Source: Dactylosporangium aurantiacum | GTDB lineage: Bacteria > Actinomycetota > Actinomycetes > Mycobacteriales > Micromonosporaceae | DNA: 64,000 nt | NCBI RefSeq assembly: GCF_000716715.1 | Contig: NZ_JNYJ01000005.1 | Coordinates: 274,640 to 338,639, forward strand | Direction: 5' to 3' | In this document: one piece after another, positions 27,543 to 36,510 of the stretch | Position numbering within the stretch: position 1 is the first letter of the stretch | Layout: each line of letters starts with the position of its first letter | Made by a program: the position numbers and the translations under genes | The notes under the pieces: model-generated | Told to the model about the DNA's origin: nothing | Seen by the model: the letters and a program-made list of their open reading frames with translations, nothing else | Database searches by the model: none

Positions 27543-28901
27543 ATGGTTGGGGGCGTGGGCAGACGGGTCGCGGTCATCGGCGGCGGCATCGCCGGTCTGG
27601 CCGCGGCGCACCGGCTGCGCGAGCGCGCCCCGCACCTCGACGTGGTGCTGTTCGACCAGGGCGAGCGTCCCGGCGGCAAGCTGCGCACCGTCGCCCTGGC
27701 CGGCGGCCCGGTCGAGCGGGGCGCCGAGTCGTTCCTGTCCGGCGACCCGGCCGGCGGCCCGAGCGCCGCGGTGCGCCTCGCCGAGCAGGTCGGGCTCGGC
27801 GACGAGCTCGTGCACCCCGCCACCGCCAAGGCCGCGGTCGCGACCGGCGGCGGCCTGCTCGACCTGCCGGCCGGCACCCTCATGGGCATCCCCGCCGGCG
27901 AGGACCCGGCCGACCGGCCGTCGGGCCGCCCCCTGCTGGCCCCCGGCGAGGACGTGACCGTCGGCGGGCTGGTCCGCCCGCGCCGCGGCGACCTCGTCGT
28001 CGACCGGTTCGTGGAGCCGCTGCTCGGCGGCGTCTACGCCGGCCGCGCCGACCGGCTCTCGCTGCGCATGGCGCTGCCGGCCCTCGCCGACGCGGCCGAG
28101 CGGTCCGACACCCTCACCGGCGCCGTCCGCGCCGCCCTGGCCGCGCGGCGGGTCACCCCGGGCGCGCCCGTGTTCAGCGCCGTGCGCGGCGGCATGAGCC
28201 GGCTCGTCGACGCGGTCGCCGCCACCCTGCCCGACGTCCGGCTCGGCCTGCCCGTGCGCGAGCTGCACCGGCACGGCGCCGGCTGGCGCCTCACCGTCGG
28301 CTCGACCCGCGACCCGTCCACGGTCGAGGCCGACGGCGTGATCCTCGCCGTGCCCGCCGCTCCCGCCGCCCGCCTGCTGTCCACGGTGGACGGGGTGGCC
28401 GGCGTGCCGCTCGGCTATGCCAGCGTCGCCCTCGCCGCGCTGGCGCTGCCGGCCACCAAGCTGCCCGAGCTGTCGGGGTTCCTGGTGCCGGCGACCGAGG
28501 GCTTCGCCGTCAAGGCCGTCACGTTCTTCGACCAGAAGTGGTCGCACCTGCGCCGCCCCGGCCTCACCGTGGTGCGCGCCTCCGTCGGCCGCGCCGGCGA
28601 GGAGCAGCAGCTGCAGCGCACCGACGCCGACCTGCTCGACCTGGTCCGCGACGAGGTGGCCCGCCTCCTCGGCACCGACCGCCTGCCCGACCCGGTCGAC
28701 GCCGCCGTCTTCCGCTGGGGCGGCGGCCTCCCGCAGTACGAGCCACACCACCGCGACCGGGTCGCCGCGCTGCGCGCCACCCTCGCCGCCCACCCGGCGA
28801 TCGCCGTCGCCGGCGCCGCCTACGACGGCGTCGGCATCCCCGCCTGCGTCACATCGGGGTGGACCGCCGCCGACGCGCTGATCCACGCCCTGGAAGGATG
28901 A
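27543..28901 (+). CDS. hemG: Coproporphyrinogen III / protoporphyrinogen oxidase (HemY/CgoX type)
   Basis: 452 residues from ATG 27543. FAD-dependent oxygen-requiring oxidase. The dinucleotide motif [15 protein letters not shown] is at 11-25, followed by the second FAD motif [20 protein letters not shown] in the middle and [15 protein letters not shown] near the end are family features. In actinobacteria this enzyme oxidises coproporphyrinogen III to coproporphyrin III. Its stop overlaps the ATG of hemQ (ATGA), consistent with a late heme operon. Ferrochelatase is not in the window. Confidence 0.92.
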   Translation: MVGGVGRRVAVIGGGIAGLAAAHRLRERAPHLDVVLFDQGERPGGKLRTVALAGGPVERGAESFLSGDPAGGPSAAVRLAEQVGLGDELVHPATAKAAVATGGGLLDLPAGTLMGIPAGEDPADRPSGRPLLAPGEDVTVGGLVRPRRGDLVVDRFVEPLLGGVYAGRADRLSLRMALPALADAAERSDTLTGAVRAALAARRVTPGAPVFSAVRGGMSRLVDAVAATLPDVRLGLPVRELHRHGAGWRLTVGSTRDPSTVEADGVILAVPAAPAARLLSTVDGVAGVPLGYASVALAALALPATKLPELSGFLVPATEGFAVKAVTFFDQKWSHLRRPGLTVVRASVGRAGEEQQLQRTDADLLDLVRDEVARLLGTDRLPDPVDAAVFRWGGGLPQYEPHHRDRVAALRATLAAHPAIAVAGAAYDGVGIPACVTSGWTAADALIHALEG

Positions 28902-29608
28902 CGACCATGACCAGCAGCAACGCCGCCCGCATCCGCGAGCTCAACGACTCGATCCGCTACACGATGTGGTCGGTGTTCCAGGCTGCGACCCCCCTCGACC
29001 CCGCCTCGCGCACCGAGATCGCGGCCGAGGCGACCGCGTTCCTCGCCGACCTGGCCGCCAAGGACGTCGTGGTCCGCGGCACCTACGACGTGGCCGGCCT
29101 GCGCGCCGACGCCGACCTCATGGTCTGGTGGCACGCCCCGAGCGCCGAGGCCCTCCAGGAGGCGTATGCGGCGCTGCGGCGCACCGCCCTCGGCACCCAC
29201 CTGCGGCCCGTCTGGTCGCAGCTGGCCCTGCACCGCCCGGCCGAGTTCAACAAGAGCCACATCCCGGCCTTCCTCGCCGACGAGGTGGCGCGCGCCTGGG
29301 TCTGCGTGTATCCGTTCGTGCGCTCCTACGAGTGGTATCTCCTGCCCGACGAGGAGCGCCGCGCCATGCTCGCCGAGCACGGCAAGATGGCCCGCGGCTA
29401 CGCGGACGTGCGTGCCAACACCGTGGCCAGCTTCGCCCTGGGCGACTACGAGTGGCTGCTCGCCTTCGAGGCCGACGACCTGCACCGCATCGTGGACCTG
29501 ATGCGCGACCTGCGTGCCTCGTCCGCCCGCCGCCACGTCCGCGAGGAGGTCCCCTTCTACACGGGCCGCCGCCGCGACATCGCCGACCTGGTCGCCAACC
29601 TGCCGTAG
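28898..29608 (+). CDS. hemQ: Coproheme decarboxylase (HemQ/ChdC)
   Basis: 236 residues; ATG 28898 overlaps the hemG stop, a second ATG lies three codons on. Chlorite-dismutase-fold enzyme that decarboxylates coproheme to heme b with peroxide, the last step of the coproporphyrin-dependent pathway. The probable catalytic Tyr is Y138 in [16 protein letters not shown], and the proximal heme ligand is probably H161 in [31 protein letters not shown] is the typical early core. Presence with hemE and hemG marks the Gram-positive heme route. Confidence 0.95.
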   Translation: MTTMTSSNAARIRELNDSIRYTMWSVFQAATPLDPASRTEIAAEATAFLADLAAKDVVVRGTYDVAGLRADADLMVWWHAPSAEALQEAYAALRRTALGTHLRPVWSQLALHRPAEFNKSHIPAFLADEVARAWVCVYPFVRSYEWYLLPDEERRAMLAEHGKMARGYADVRANTVASFALGDYEWLLAFEADDLHRIVDLMRDLRASSARRHVREEVPFYTGRRRDIADLVANLP

Positions 29609-29686
29609 CCGCCGCCTCACTTCTCGCCGGGGCACCGCCTCGCTCGCCGGGACACCCCGGGCATCGCTACTGGCCTGGCCTTGCCT

Positions 29687-29737
29687 GGGCCTTGACTGGG
29701 TTTGGGCCTTGACTGGGCCTGGGCCTTGACTGGGCCC
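29687..29737. repeat. 17-bp tandem repeat, three copies
   Basis: GGGCCTTGACTGGGCCT-type units start at 29687, 29704 and 29721, differing only in the last three bases. Confidence 0.8.
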
Positions 29738-29934
29738 GGCCTTCAACGGCCTGGCCTGGCCGGCGGTCTGGCCGGTGCGGTGTCACGGTCGGTCGTCGGC
29801 CGGGCGGCGGCAGGCCGGTCGCCGCTGGTCTGGCCCGTCGCTGCGGTCGTGACTGGTCCTGCCGACCTGGCGGGTCGTCGGTGGTGCGGTCTGGTTCGTG
29901 GCCGCTGGGCTGGCTCTTCCCGGTGGGCGGGTTT

Positions 29935-30303
29935 GTTGCCGACCTGCTGCCGGTGGTGTGGGTCGTCGCGCTGGTACGGCGCAGTGTGGCCTGGTGCGGT
30001 TGGTCAACTCGCTGCTGGCCTGTCCCGGTCGCTGCTGGCGTGGCCCGGTCGGCGCTGGCCTGCCCGGTCGCCGCTGGTCTGGCTGGTCGCTGCCGTCGTG
30101 GCGAGCGGTCGGTGGTGTGGTCTGTTTCCGTTGTGGGTGGGCTGGCCTGTTCCCGGCGGGCGGTTCGTTGCCGACCTGCTGCCGGTGGCGTGGGTTGTCG
30201 CGCTGGCGCGGCGCAGTGTGGCCTGGTGCGGTTGGTCAACTCGCTGCTGGCCTGTCCCGGTCGCTGCTGGCGTGGCCCGGTCGGCGCTGGCCTGCCCGGT
30301 CGC
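29935..30303. repeat. 137-bp direct duplication (offset 232 bp)
   Basis: 29935-30071 and 30167-30303 are the same length and differ at about four positions. Related, more diverged segments lie before the first copy (from about 29838) and after the second (to about 30350), so the original unit may be about 230-250 bp repeated more than twice. Confidence 0.85.
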
Positions 30304-30348
30304 TGCCGTTGTGGCGGGTCGTCGGTGGTGTGGTCCGTTTCCGTGGCC

Positions 30349-30381
30349 GGTTCGATGCCGGTTCGATGCCGGTTCGATGCC
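30349..30381. repeat. 11-bp tandem repeat, three copies
   Basis: GGTTCGATGCC three times in a row at 30349, 30360 and 30371, at the right end of the repeat island. Confidence 0.85.
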
Positions 30382-30672
30382 GGTGGAGTCGTCGCCGGTG
30401 CTGCCGGTGGCTGGTCCGCCTGATCCGCAGGGGTGAGATGCCGGTCTCCAACCGGCCGGACCGGGCTGGCGAGGTGGCGCCCCGCGTCCGAGTCGCCGCT
30501 GCGGTGAAACGGGCGTTCGCGGGGTGCCGGCCGCCCGTGCCTGGGCGTGGCGCGTGGGGCTGGTCGGATCGGTTCGCCGGGCTCGCCGGGCGGAGGTGTC
30601 CGCGTCTGGTCGAAAACACGCTCACCGGTGGTGTCGGCCGGCTGCGTCCGTCGTCCGCGGGCGGCGGAGGCG

Positions 30673-31110
30673 TTACGGGGCGGGGCGGTGCATGGGGACG
30701 TGTTCGATGCCGTCGTCGAGGAACGGGGGGCCGGAGATGGTGAAGCCGAAGCGTTCGTACACGCGGATCGCGGTGGTCTGGGCGTCCAGGGTGGCGGGGC
30801 GGTCGCCGATCACCGTCACGGCCTCCGTCAGCAGGCGGCCGGCCAGGCCCTGGCCGCGGTGGGTCGGGGCGGTCACCACGCGGCCGACGCGGGCCGAGCC
30901 GTCCGGTTCGGTGAGCACGCGCAGGTAGGCGAGCACGGTGTCCGGGGGGTCGGTGAGCCAGACGTGGACGGTGGAGGGCTCGGTGTCGCGGCCGTCCAGG
31001 TCGGGGTACGCGCAGTGCTGCTCGACGACGAAGACGTCGCTGCGCAGGCGGAGGAGGGCGTACAGGGTGAAGACGTCCAACGAGGCGAAGGGCGCGCTGT
31101 GCATGATCAC
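30673..31110 (-). CDS. ElaA-type GNAT N-acetyltransferase
   Basis: 145 residues from GTG 31110, whose GTG overlaps the upstream gene's TGA (GTGA), indicating translational coupling; an ATG two codons on is an alternative. The ElaA signature is clear: LYALLRLRSDVFVVEQHCAY followed by PDLDGRD. The acetyl-CoA loop is THRGQGLAGRLL and the end is VYERFGFTISGPPFLDDGI. The substrate of ElaA proteins is not established. It is last in a three-gene leftward run with a flavoprotein reductase and a beta-helix protein. Confidence 0.88.
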   Translation of the reverse strand: MIMHSAPFASLDVFTLYALLRLRSDVFVVEQHCAYPDLDGRDTEPSTVHVWLTDPPDTVLAYLRVLTEPDGSARVGRVVTAPTHRGQGLAGRLLTEAVTVIGDRPATLDAQTTAIRVYERFGFTISGPPFLDDGIEHVPMHRPAP

Positions 31111-32480
31111 GGCTTGAGGGTAGCCAGTTGCTCGGCGGCCTTGCGGGCGGCGATGAGGACCGGGTCCCAGACGGGGGCGAAGGGCGGTGCGTAGGAGAGG
31201 TCCAGGCCGGTCATCTCCTCGACCGTCATGCCGTGCCACAGGGCGACGGCGAGGGCGTCGATGCGTTTCGCCGCGCCCTCCTGGCCGACGATCTGGGCGC
31301 CGAGCAGGCGGCCGGTGGTGCGCTCGGCGATGATCTTCGTGGTGATGGGGAGGGCGCCGGGGAAGTAGCCGGCGCGGGTGGTGGACTCGGTGACGGTGGA
31401 GAAGGTGGCGAAGCCGGCCGCGGCGGCCTCGGCGGTGGACAGGCCGGTGCGGGCGACCTCGTACGCGCAGATCTTGGAGACCGCGGTGCCGACGACGCCG
31501 GGGAAGGTGGCGTAGCCGCCGCCGATGTTGATGCCGGCGGCGCGGCCCTGCTTGTTGGCGTGGGTGCCGAGGGCGATGGCGGTCGGGCGCTGGGAGACCA
31601 GGTGCAGCACCTCGACGCAGTCGCCGGCGGCCCAGACGCCCTCGGCGGAGGTGCGCAGGCGCCGGTCGACGGTGATGCCGCCGCTCGCGCCGACGGCGAT
31701 GCCCGCGTCGGCGGCGAGGCCGCTGTTGGGGCGGGTGCCGAGGCCGAGGATGACGATGTCCGCGGGCAGCACCCCCTCGGCGGTGCGCACCCCGGTGACC
31801 CGGTCCCCGGCGGTGTCGAAGCCTTCGAGCGGGCAGGACAGCCGCAGGTCGACGCCGAGGCCGCGCAGCGCGTCGGCGACGAGGGTCGCCATGTCGGGGT
31901 CGAGGGTGCGCATCGGCTGGTCGGCGGCGTCGATCAGGGCGACCTGCAGGCCGCGGCGGATCATCGCCTCGGCCATCTCCAGCCCGATGTACCCGGCGCC
32001 GACGACGACGGCCCGGCGCGGCTGGTGGTCCTCGAGGAACGACAGCAGCCGGATGCCGTCCTCCAGGGTCTGGACCCCGTGGATGCCGGCGGCGCCGGCG
32101 CCGGGCACGTCGGGGCGGGCCGGCACGCCGCCGGTGGCGATGACGAGCTGGTCGAAGGGCTCGGTGTAGGGGTCGCCGCCGGTGGGGCGGACGGTGACCG
32201 ACCGGTCGTCGAGGGAGATGCCGACGACCTCGCTGCCGAGGCGCAGGTCGATGCCGAGGTCGCGGAACTGCGCCGGGGTCCGGGCGACCAGGTCGTCGGG
32301 GTCGGCCACGTCGCCGGCGACCAGGTAGGGGATGCCGCACGCCGAGTACGAGACGTGCTGGCCCTTCTCGAAGGCCACGATGCGCAGGTCGTCGGGCTTG
32401 CGGCGGCGGCGGGCCTGGGAGGCGGCGCTCATCCCGGCGGCGTCGCCGCCGATGACGACCAGGCGCTCAGCAGAAGTCAC
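31107..32480 (-). CDS. CoA-disulfide reductase / NADH oxidase-like flavoprotein
   Basis: 457 residues from GTG 32480. Two-dinucleotide-binding-domain flavoprotein: FAD motif VVIGGDAAGMSAA at 8-20, redox-active single Cys in SYSACGIPYL near residue 48 (equivalent to Cys43 of CoA-disulfide reductases), NAD(P)H motif VVVGAGYIGLEMAEA and the second FAD motif VWAAGDCVEV. A C-terminal dimerisation domain follows, where CoADR supplies Tyr residues. It may reduce CoA disulfide, persulfide or oxygen; the specificity cannot be told from the sequence. It is eight bases after the beta-helix gene and overlaps the ElaA gene. Confidence 0.88.
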   Translation of the reverse strand: MTSAERLVVIGGDAAGMSAASQARRRRKPDDLRIVAFEKGQHVSYSACGIPYLVAGDVADPDDLVARTPAQFRDLGIDLRLGSEVVGISLDDRSVTVRPTGGDPYTEPFDQLVIATGGVPARPDVPGAGAAGIHGVQTLEDGIRLLSFLEDHQPRRAVVVGAGYIGLEMAEAMIRRGLQVALIDAADQPMRTLDPDMATLVADALRGLGVDLRLSCPLEGFDTAGDRVTGVRTAEGVLPADIVILGLGTRPNSGLAADAGIAVGASGGITVDRRLRTSAEGVWAAGDCVEVLHLVSQRPTAIALGTHANKQGRAAGINIGGGYATFPGVVGTAVSKICAYEVARTGLSTAEAAAAGFATFSTVTESTTRAGYFPGALPITTKIIAERTTGRLLGAQIVGQEGAAKRIDALAVALWHGMTVEEMTGLDLSYAPPFAPVWDPVLIAARKAAEQLATLKP

Positions 32481-32488
32481 CCGATCAT

Positions 32489-33568
32489 TTAATCGTGTTT
32501 GTCGGGTGCGGGGATGGCGGCGCCGGTGTCGTCCCAGACGTTTCCCGAGTTGGTGCTCAGCGTGGTCTGGGTGCTGATGAGGATCGGGCACACGAACATG
32601 CTGTTGCGGCCGAAGCGGTTGCTGACCACGGCGATGCCGGTCATCGGGGTGGGGCCGCCGCCGCGGTGGGCGAAGTTCAGCACGCAGTGCCCGCCGTCGA
32701 GCCAGTTGCGCTCGACCCGGATGTCGCCGCTCGCGCCCGCCTCCTGGGTGACCTGGTACGCGGCGTTGGCGTCGGCGCCCGGGTACAGCACGTTGTGCCG
32801 CAGCGTGATGCGGCGGCCGCCGCGGGTGTCGACGGCGTCGTTGATGGTCTCGCCGCCGCCGGGGGCGCCGCTGCGGTAGTACGTCAGGTCGTGGATCCAG
32901 GAGTCCTGCACGACGACGTCGGTGCCGGCGCGCACGCCGTCGACGGTGCCGTGGATGTTGACCCGGCTCAGCGTCGTCGCGGTGGCCCACACCCCGTCGA
33001 GGCAGGCGTTCGGGTTCGCCGGGGCGATCTCGACGTCCTCGATGACGGCGCTGCCCTCGACCTGGATGACCGCGGCCGGGCACCGCGCCGCCCCGCCGCG
33101 CACGACCGAGTTGCGGATCGTCACGTTCCTGCCGGTGATGCGCACGTACCCGCGGATGTCGGCGTTGGACACCACGGTGTTGTCGGCGGAGATCGTCTGG
33201 TCGCCGGTGAGGACCGTCAGCGTGGTCCCGGCGATGACCCCGGTGTTGCCGGCCGCCGGTTTCCCGCCGCCCCGGGACACGACCCGCGGCGCGGTCGACG
33301 GCGACCCGCCGGGCGACGTGGACACCGACGGCGAGGGCGACGCGGACCGGGAGGCGGTGGGGGAGCCGGCGCCCGGCAGCCCGGCCATCTCCGCGGAGCG
33401 GCGCTGCTCGGGCGTGAGCCCGTCCGCCGACGTCGGCCGGGTGGGCCGGGTCAGCGGGTACACCAGGATCGCGGTCAGTGCCACCGTGACGACGCCGGCG
33501 ACCGCCACGCCGATCGGGCCCCAGTGAACGCGGCGCCCTGTCGCCGGAAGATCACTCTCGGTGGTCAC
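32489..33568 (-). CDS. Membrane-anchored parallel beta-helix protein (pectate-lyase-like fold)
   Basis: 359 residues from GTG 33568, with AGAAAGGG upstream. One membrane helix (about 17-40) near the N-terminus, a Ser/Pro/Thr-rich linker (about 60-105) and a repeated strand domain follow: ISADNTVVSNADIRGYVRI, TIRNSVVRGG, VIEDVEIAP, LSRVNIHGTVDGV, VVQDSWIHDL and IRVERNWLDGG. This spacing is typical of right-handed beta helices such as polysaccharide lyases. No clear lyase active-site set is seen, so surface polysaccharide binding or cleavage is only a possibility. It is first in a run of three close leftward genes. Confidence 0.8.
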   Translation of the reverse strand: MTTESDLPATGRRVHWGPIGVAVAGVVTVALTAILVYPLTRPTRPTSADGLTPEQRRSAEMAGLPGAGSPTASRSASPSPSVSTSPGGSPSTAPRVVSRGGGKPAAGNTGVIAGTTLTVLTGDQTISADNTVVSNADIRGYVRITGRNVTIRNSVVRGGAARCPAAVIQVEGSAVIEDVEIAPANPNACLDGVWATATTLSRVNIHGTVDGVRAGTDVVVQDSWIHDLTYYRSGAPGGGETINDAVDTRGGRRITLRHNVLYPGADANAAYQVTQEAGASGDIRVERNWLDGGHCVLNFAHRGGGPTPMTGIAVVSNRFGRNSMFVCPILISTQTTLSTNSGNVWDDTGAAIPAPDKHD

Positions 33569-33621
33569 CGACCCTTTCTAGTGGTACAGGAGTGACGGGC
33601 GCAACCTATTGATGCGTACGG

Positions 33622-34086
33622 TTATCCAAGTGCCTTCGACATCTGCAGCGAAGTCGTCTCGAACCCCAACGATTCGTACAGGTGCCGGGCGCCGGGGTTG
33701 TGGCCGAAGACGTTCAGGCCGAGCCGGGTGACGCCGCGGGCCCGCAGCTCCTCCTCGGCGGCGAGCATCAGCGCCCGGCCGTAGCCGCGGCGGCGGTGCG
33801 CCTCCTCGACTTGGATCTCGTAGATCCACGCCTGCGCCCGCTCGGCGGTCGGCATGCCGATCCACAGGAACCCGACGACCTCGCCGTCGGCCTCGCCGGC
33901 GAACAGCAGCTGCCCTTCGGTGGCCAGGCCGTCGGGCAGCAGCGCCTGGAACTGCCGCTCGACCCGCGCGGTGACCTCCGCCGGGTCGCTGCGGCCGGCG
34001 CGGACCTCGTCGGCGGCGTACTCGGCCTTCAGCGCGGGGATGCGGACGTCGTACTCGGCCTGGGTGAGCGGGCGAATCGTGAACAT
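33622..34086 (-). CDS. GNAT family N-acetyltransferase
   Basis: 154 residues from ATG 34086. The acetyl-CoA pyrophosphate loop is EEAHRRRGYGRALM, preceded by the strand WIYEIQVE and followed by LGLNVFGHNPGARHLYESLGF, a full single-domain GNAT. The acceptor is unknown. TATTGT lies six bases upstream, suggesting a leaderless transcript whose -10 overlaps the dGTPase stop, although the four-base gap also allows co-transcription with it. Confidence 0.88.
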   Translation of the reverse strand: MFTIRPLTQAEYDVRIPALKAEYAADEVRAGRSDPAEVTARVERQFQALLPDGLATEGQLLFAGEADGEVVGFLWIGMPTAERAQAWIYEIQVEEAHRRRGYGRALMLAAEEELRARGVTRLGLNVFGHNPGARHLYESLGFETTSLQMSKALG

Positions 34087-34090
34087 GGGC

Positions 34091-35605
34091 TCACAATACG
34101 AAGGCGTCCGTCCACAGCTGCCGCGACCGTCCCGCGAGCGCGTCGAGCAGGCCGACCGCCTGCCCGTCGGTGAGCGCGGCGACGAAGTCGACGATCGCCC
34201 GGCCGCGGGCCATCGCCGTGGGGTCGAAGTCGCCGCCGGGCACGCCGTAGTCCTCGGCGGTCAGGTCCCGCACCTCGGCGTGCGCCATCTCGACCAGGTC
34301 GTGCAGCCGTCGCGGTAGCCGCGCCGCCTCGTCCGGGTCGACCAGCCACGCGTGCAGCGCCTCGACCAGCGCGCCCAGCAGCCGCGCCTGGCCGCGCTGG
34401 TGCAGCGCCAGGTCCGGCCGCTCGAGCACGAACCGGTGGTGCACGAACTTGAGCACCTGCACCTCGTGCCACTGGGCGGGGGCGAGCGCCACGTGCCCGC
34501 AGCGCACCGGCGGGTCGGGCAGCACGTGGATGGCGTCGATGAGCCGGCGGGTCCAGCGCGCCGAGAACCGCGCGACGCCCTGCTCGGCCTCGATCGAGCC
34601 GTCGAACGGCGCCGAGAGCAGGCCGTCGACCAGCTCGTGGCGGACGTGCTCCACCGCCGCCCAGAACGCGTCGTCGTCGCTGATCCAGCCGTCCTTGCGG
34701 AACAGGTCGCGGCGCAGCAGCTCCACCGAGCGCCCCGGCCGGCGGGCGGCGCGGCGCAGCTCGGCGACGTCCAGCGCGCGCAGCTCGGTCGCGTCGCGCT
34801 GCCAGGCGATCAGCTCGGTGGCCACGGTGCCCTGCTGCAGGACCCCGACCCGGTGGAAGTCCTCGAGGTCGTGGATGGCGTAGGCGATGTCGTCCGCGGT
34901 GTCCATCACCGACGCCTCCGCGGTCTGCTGCCACTGTGCGAGCAGGCCCTCGAACGGCGCCCGCGCCTGGCGCAGATCGGCGAGCTCGGTCACGTAGGCG
35001 CCGAACTTCACCGACCCGGTCGCGGGGTCCTCCGGGTCCACCCCGGCCCCGCGCGGTGGCGGATGCATCAGGTGTACGTGCGGCGAAGGGTAGGTCCGCC
35101 GCGTCCACGGGTACTTCGCCATGGCCGCCCGGACCGCGGCGGTGAGGTCCAGCCCGACGGTCGAGCCGCTGATCTCGGTGCTGGTCACGATCCGGTACGA
35201 CTGCGCGTTGCCCTCGAAGCCGTCGGGCAGCCCGAGCCGCTGCCGGGCGAGCCGGTCCAGGACCCGCTCGCCGAGGTGCCCGAACGGCGGGTGCCCGAGG
35301 TCGTGCGCGAGCGCCGCCGCCTCGACCACGTCGGCGTCGCAGCCGCCGAGCTTCTCCAGCAGCGGCTGCGCGCCGGCGGCGGGGGAGCGCAGCCGCTCCA
35401 CGATCCCGCGGGCGACGCTGGCGACCTTGAGGCTGTGCGTGAGCCGGTTGTGCACCAGCAGTCCGGAGCCGCCGGGGCTGATCACCTGGGTGACGCCGCC
35501 GAGCCGGGCGAAGAACGGCGACGCCACGATCCGGTCACGGTCGGCGCGGAACGGGTTGCCGGACAGGTCGCCGGCCGCCCCGCCGAACAGGCGCGCGTCC
35601 CTCAT
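34091..35605 (-). CDS. dgt: Deoxyguanosine triphosphate triphosphohydrolase (dGTPase-like HD protein)
   Basis: 504 residues from ATG 35605, which overlaps the methyltransferase stop (ATGA). The HD-domain metal ligands are in NRLTHSLKV (first His), AHDLGHPPFGH (HD pair) and a later Asp in MDTADDIAYAIHDLEDF. The opening DRDRIVASPFFARLGGVTQV is typical. It hydrolyses dGTP (or dNTPs) to nucleoside and tripolyphosphate, controlling nucleotide pools. The length is within the long dGTPase group. Confidence 0.93.
   Translation of the reverse strand: MRDARLFGGAAGDLSGNPFRADRDRIVASPFFARLGGVTQVISPGGSGLLVHNRLTHSLKVASVARGIVERLRSPAAGAQPLLEKLGGCDADVVEAAALAHDLGHPPFGHLGERVLDRLARQRLGLPDGFEGNAQSYRIVTSTEISGSTVGLDLTAAVRAAMAKYPWTRRTYPSPHVHLMHPPPRGAGVDPEDPATGSVKFGAYVTELADLRQARAPFEGLLAQWQQTAEASVMDTADDIAYAIHDLEDFHRVGVLQQGTVATELIAWQRDATELRALDVAELRRAARRPGRSVELLRRDLFRKDGWISDDDAFWAAVEHVRHELVDGLLSAPFDGSIEAEQGVARFSARWTRRLIDAIHVLPDPPVRCGHVALAPAQWHEVQVLKFVHHRFVLERPDLALHQRGQARLLGALVEALHAWLVDPDEAARLPRRLHDLVEMAHAEVRDLTAEDYGVPGGDFDPTAMARGRAIVDFVAALTDGQAVGLLDALAGRSRQLWTDAFVL
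34093..34098 (-). promoter_or_regulatory. -10 box candidate for the GNAT gene
   Basis: TATTGT read leftward, six bases from the ATG at 34086. It overlaps the last bases of the dGTPase gene. Confidence 0.45.
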
Positions 35606-36507
35606 GAAGGCTTGCGGACCTCGATGACGAAGCCGCTCGCGGTCACCGCCGCCGCGGGGTGGCGGGCCAGCAGCAGGTCCAGCACCTTGAGCGGGGAGAG
35701 GATCCAGGTGAGCGGCAGGATCGCCCGGTACAGCCGCATGCTGCCGAACGACAGCAGCATCGCCAGCCACTCCTGCAGCGTCCACAGCATGCCCGACGTC
35801 GGCCCGGCGCCGACCTTGACGCTGAGCACCTCGAACTGCGGGAACTGCTCACGCAGCCCGACCTCCGTGTAGCGCTGGAAGTCGTAGGGCGAGGCGTGGA
35901 ACGGCTGCATGAACGGCACGAACACCAGCATGCGGCCGCCCGGGCGCAGCAGGCGGTGCATCTCGGCGATGTGCGCCGCCGGGTCCGGCACGTGCTCCAG
36001 CACGGCGATGCTGATCCCGCCGGCGAGGCTGCCCTCGGCGAGCGGCACCTTGCGCAGGTCGGTGACGATGTCGACGTTGGGGTAGGTGCCGCCGTCCATG
36101 CAGATGACCCGCTGGTCGCGGCGGTGGGTGCCGCAGCCGAAGTCGGCGACGAGGTCGCGGTCGAGGTCGAAGCTGCGCAGGAACGGCATGATCAGGTTGC
36201 GGTCCATCACCGGCGACAGGACCTTGATCGCCGTCGGATACACCTTGTTGAACCGCTTCTTGACGAACTCCTTGATCCGGTTCAGCGCGTCGGCGGTGAG
36301 CTCCTCGGACTCGAACCCGCCGAACTTCAGCTGCCCGCCGCGCCGCCGGCCGGTGTGACCGCAGGCCGCGCAGACGATCGTCTCGCCGCCGTCGAGCCGC
36401 AGCGGCGCGTGGCACGCGGGACAGGCCAGCACCTCGGCCAGGCGGGCCTGGCGGCCCGCCGCCGCCGGCTCGGTCGCGGGGGCGTCAGTCACAGTGTCGT
36501 TCATCAT
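35602..36507 (-). CDS. SAM-dependent methyltransferase with N-terminal zinc ribbon
   Basis: 301 residues from ATG 36507 (ATG 36504 is possible). A CPAC...CAAC zinc ribbon of Trm112 type (about 29-50) precedes a class I methyltransferase: ADFGCGTHRR (SAM-binding), DIVTDLRKVP, AVLEHVPDP and LRPGGRMLVFVPF. The C-terminal part has a hydrophobic helix pair (MLWTLQEWLAMLLSFG and LYRAILPLTWILSPL) that may touch the membrane. The substrate is unknown; the neighbouring GT-C-like membrane protein suggests a glycolipid or cell-surface glycan. It is six... bases downstream of that gene and coupled to dgt by ATGA. Confidence 0.82.
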   Translation of the reverse strand: MMNDTVTDAPATEPAAAGRQARLAEVLACPACHAPLRLDGGETIVCAACGHTGRRRGGQLKFGGFESEELTADALNRIKEFVKKRFNKVYPTAIKVLSPVMDRNLIMPFLRSFDLDRDLVADFGCGTHRRDQRVICMDGGTYPNVDIVTDLRKVPLAEGSLAGGISIAVLEHVPDPAAHIAEMHRLLRPGGRMLVFVPFMQPFHASPYDFQRYTEVGLREQFPQFEVLSVKVGAGPTSGMLWTLQEWLAMLLSFGSMRLYRAILPLTWILSPLKVLDLLLARHPAAAVTASGFVIEVRKPS

Positions 36508-36510
36508 CCC

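Larger units (their letters stand above)
29609..30672. other. 1-kb repeat-rich region with no gene
   Basis: No credible gene. It is made of several direct-repeat families: 17-bp units at 29687-29737, a 137-bp duplication offset by 232 bp (29935-30071 and 30167-30303) and 11-bp units at 30349-30381. Open frames exist on both strands, but the 232-bp offset is not a multiple of three, so the same DNA is read in different frames in each copy, arguing against coding. Base composition is T/G-rich on this strand compared with the flanking genes. Confidence 0.7.

Noticed and set aside
29702..30436. Long open frames on both strands in the repeat island (up to 244 residues)
   Set aside because: Repeats are offset by 232 bp, which changes frame between copies; the translations are low-complexity Trp/Arg/Ala strings and no ribosome sites are seen.
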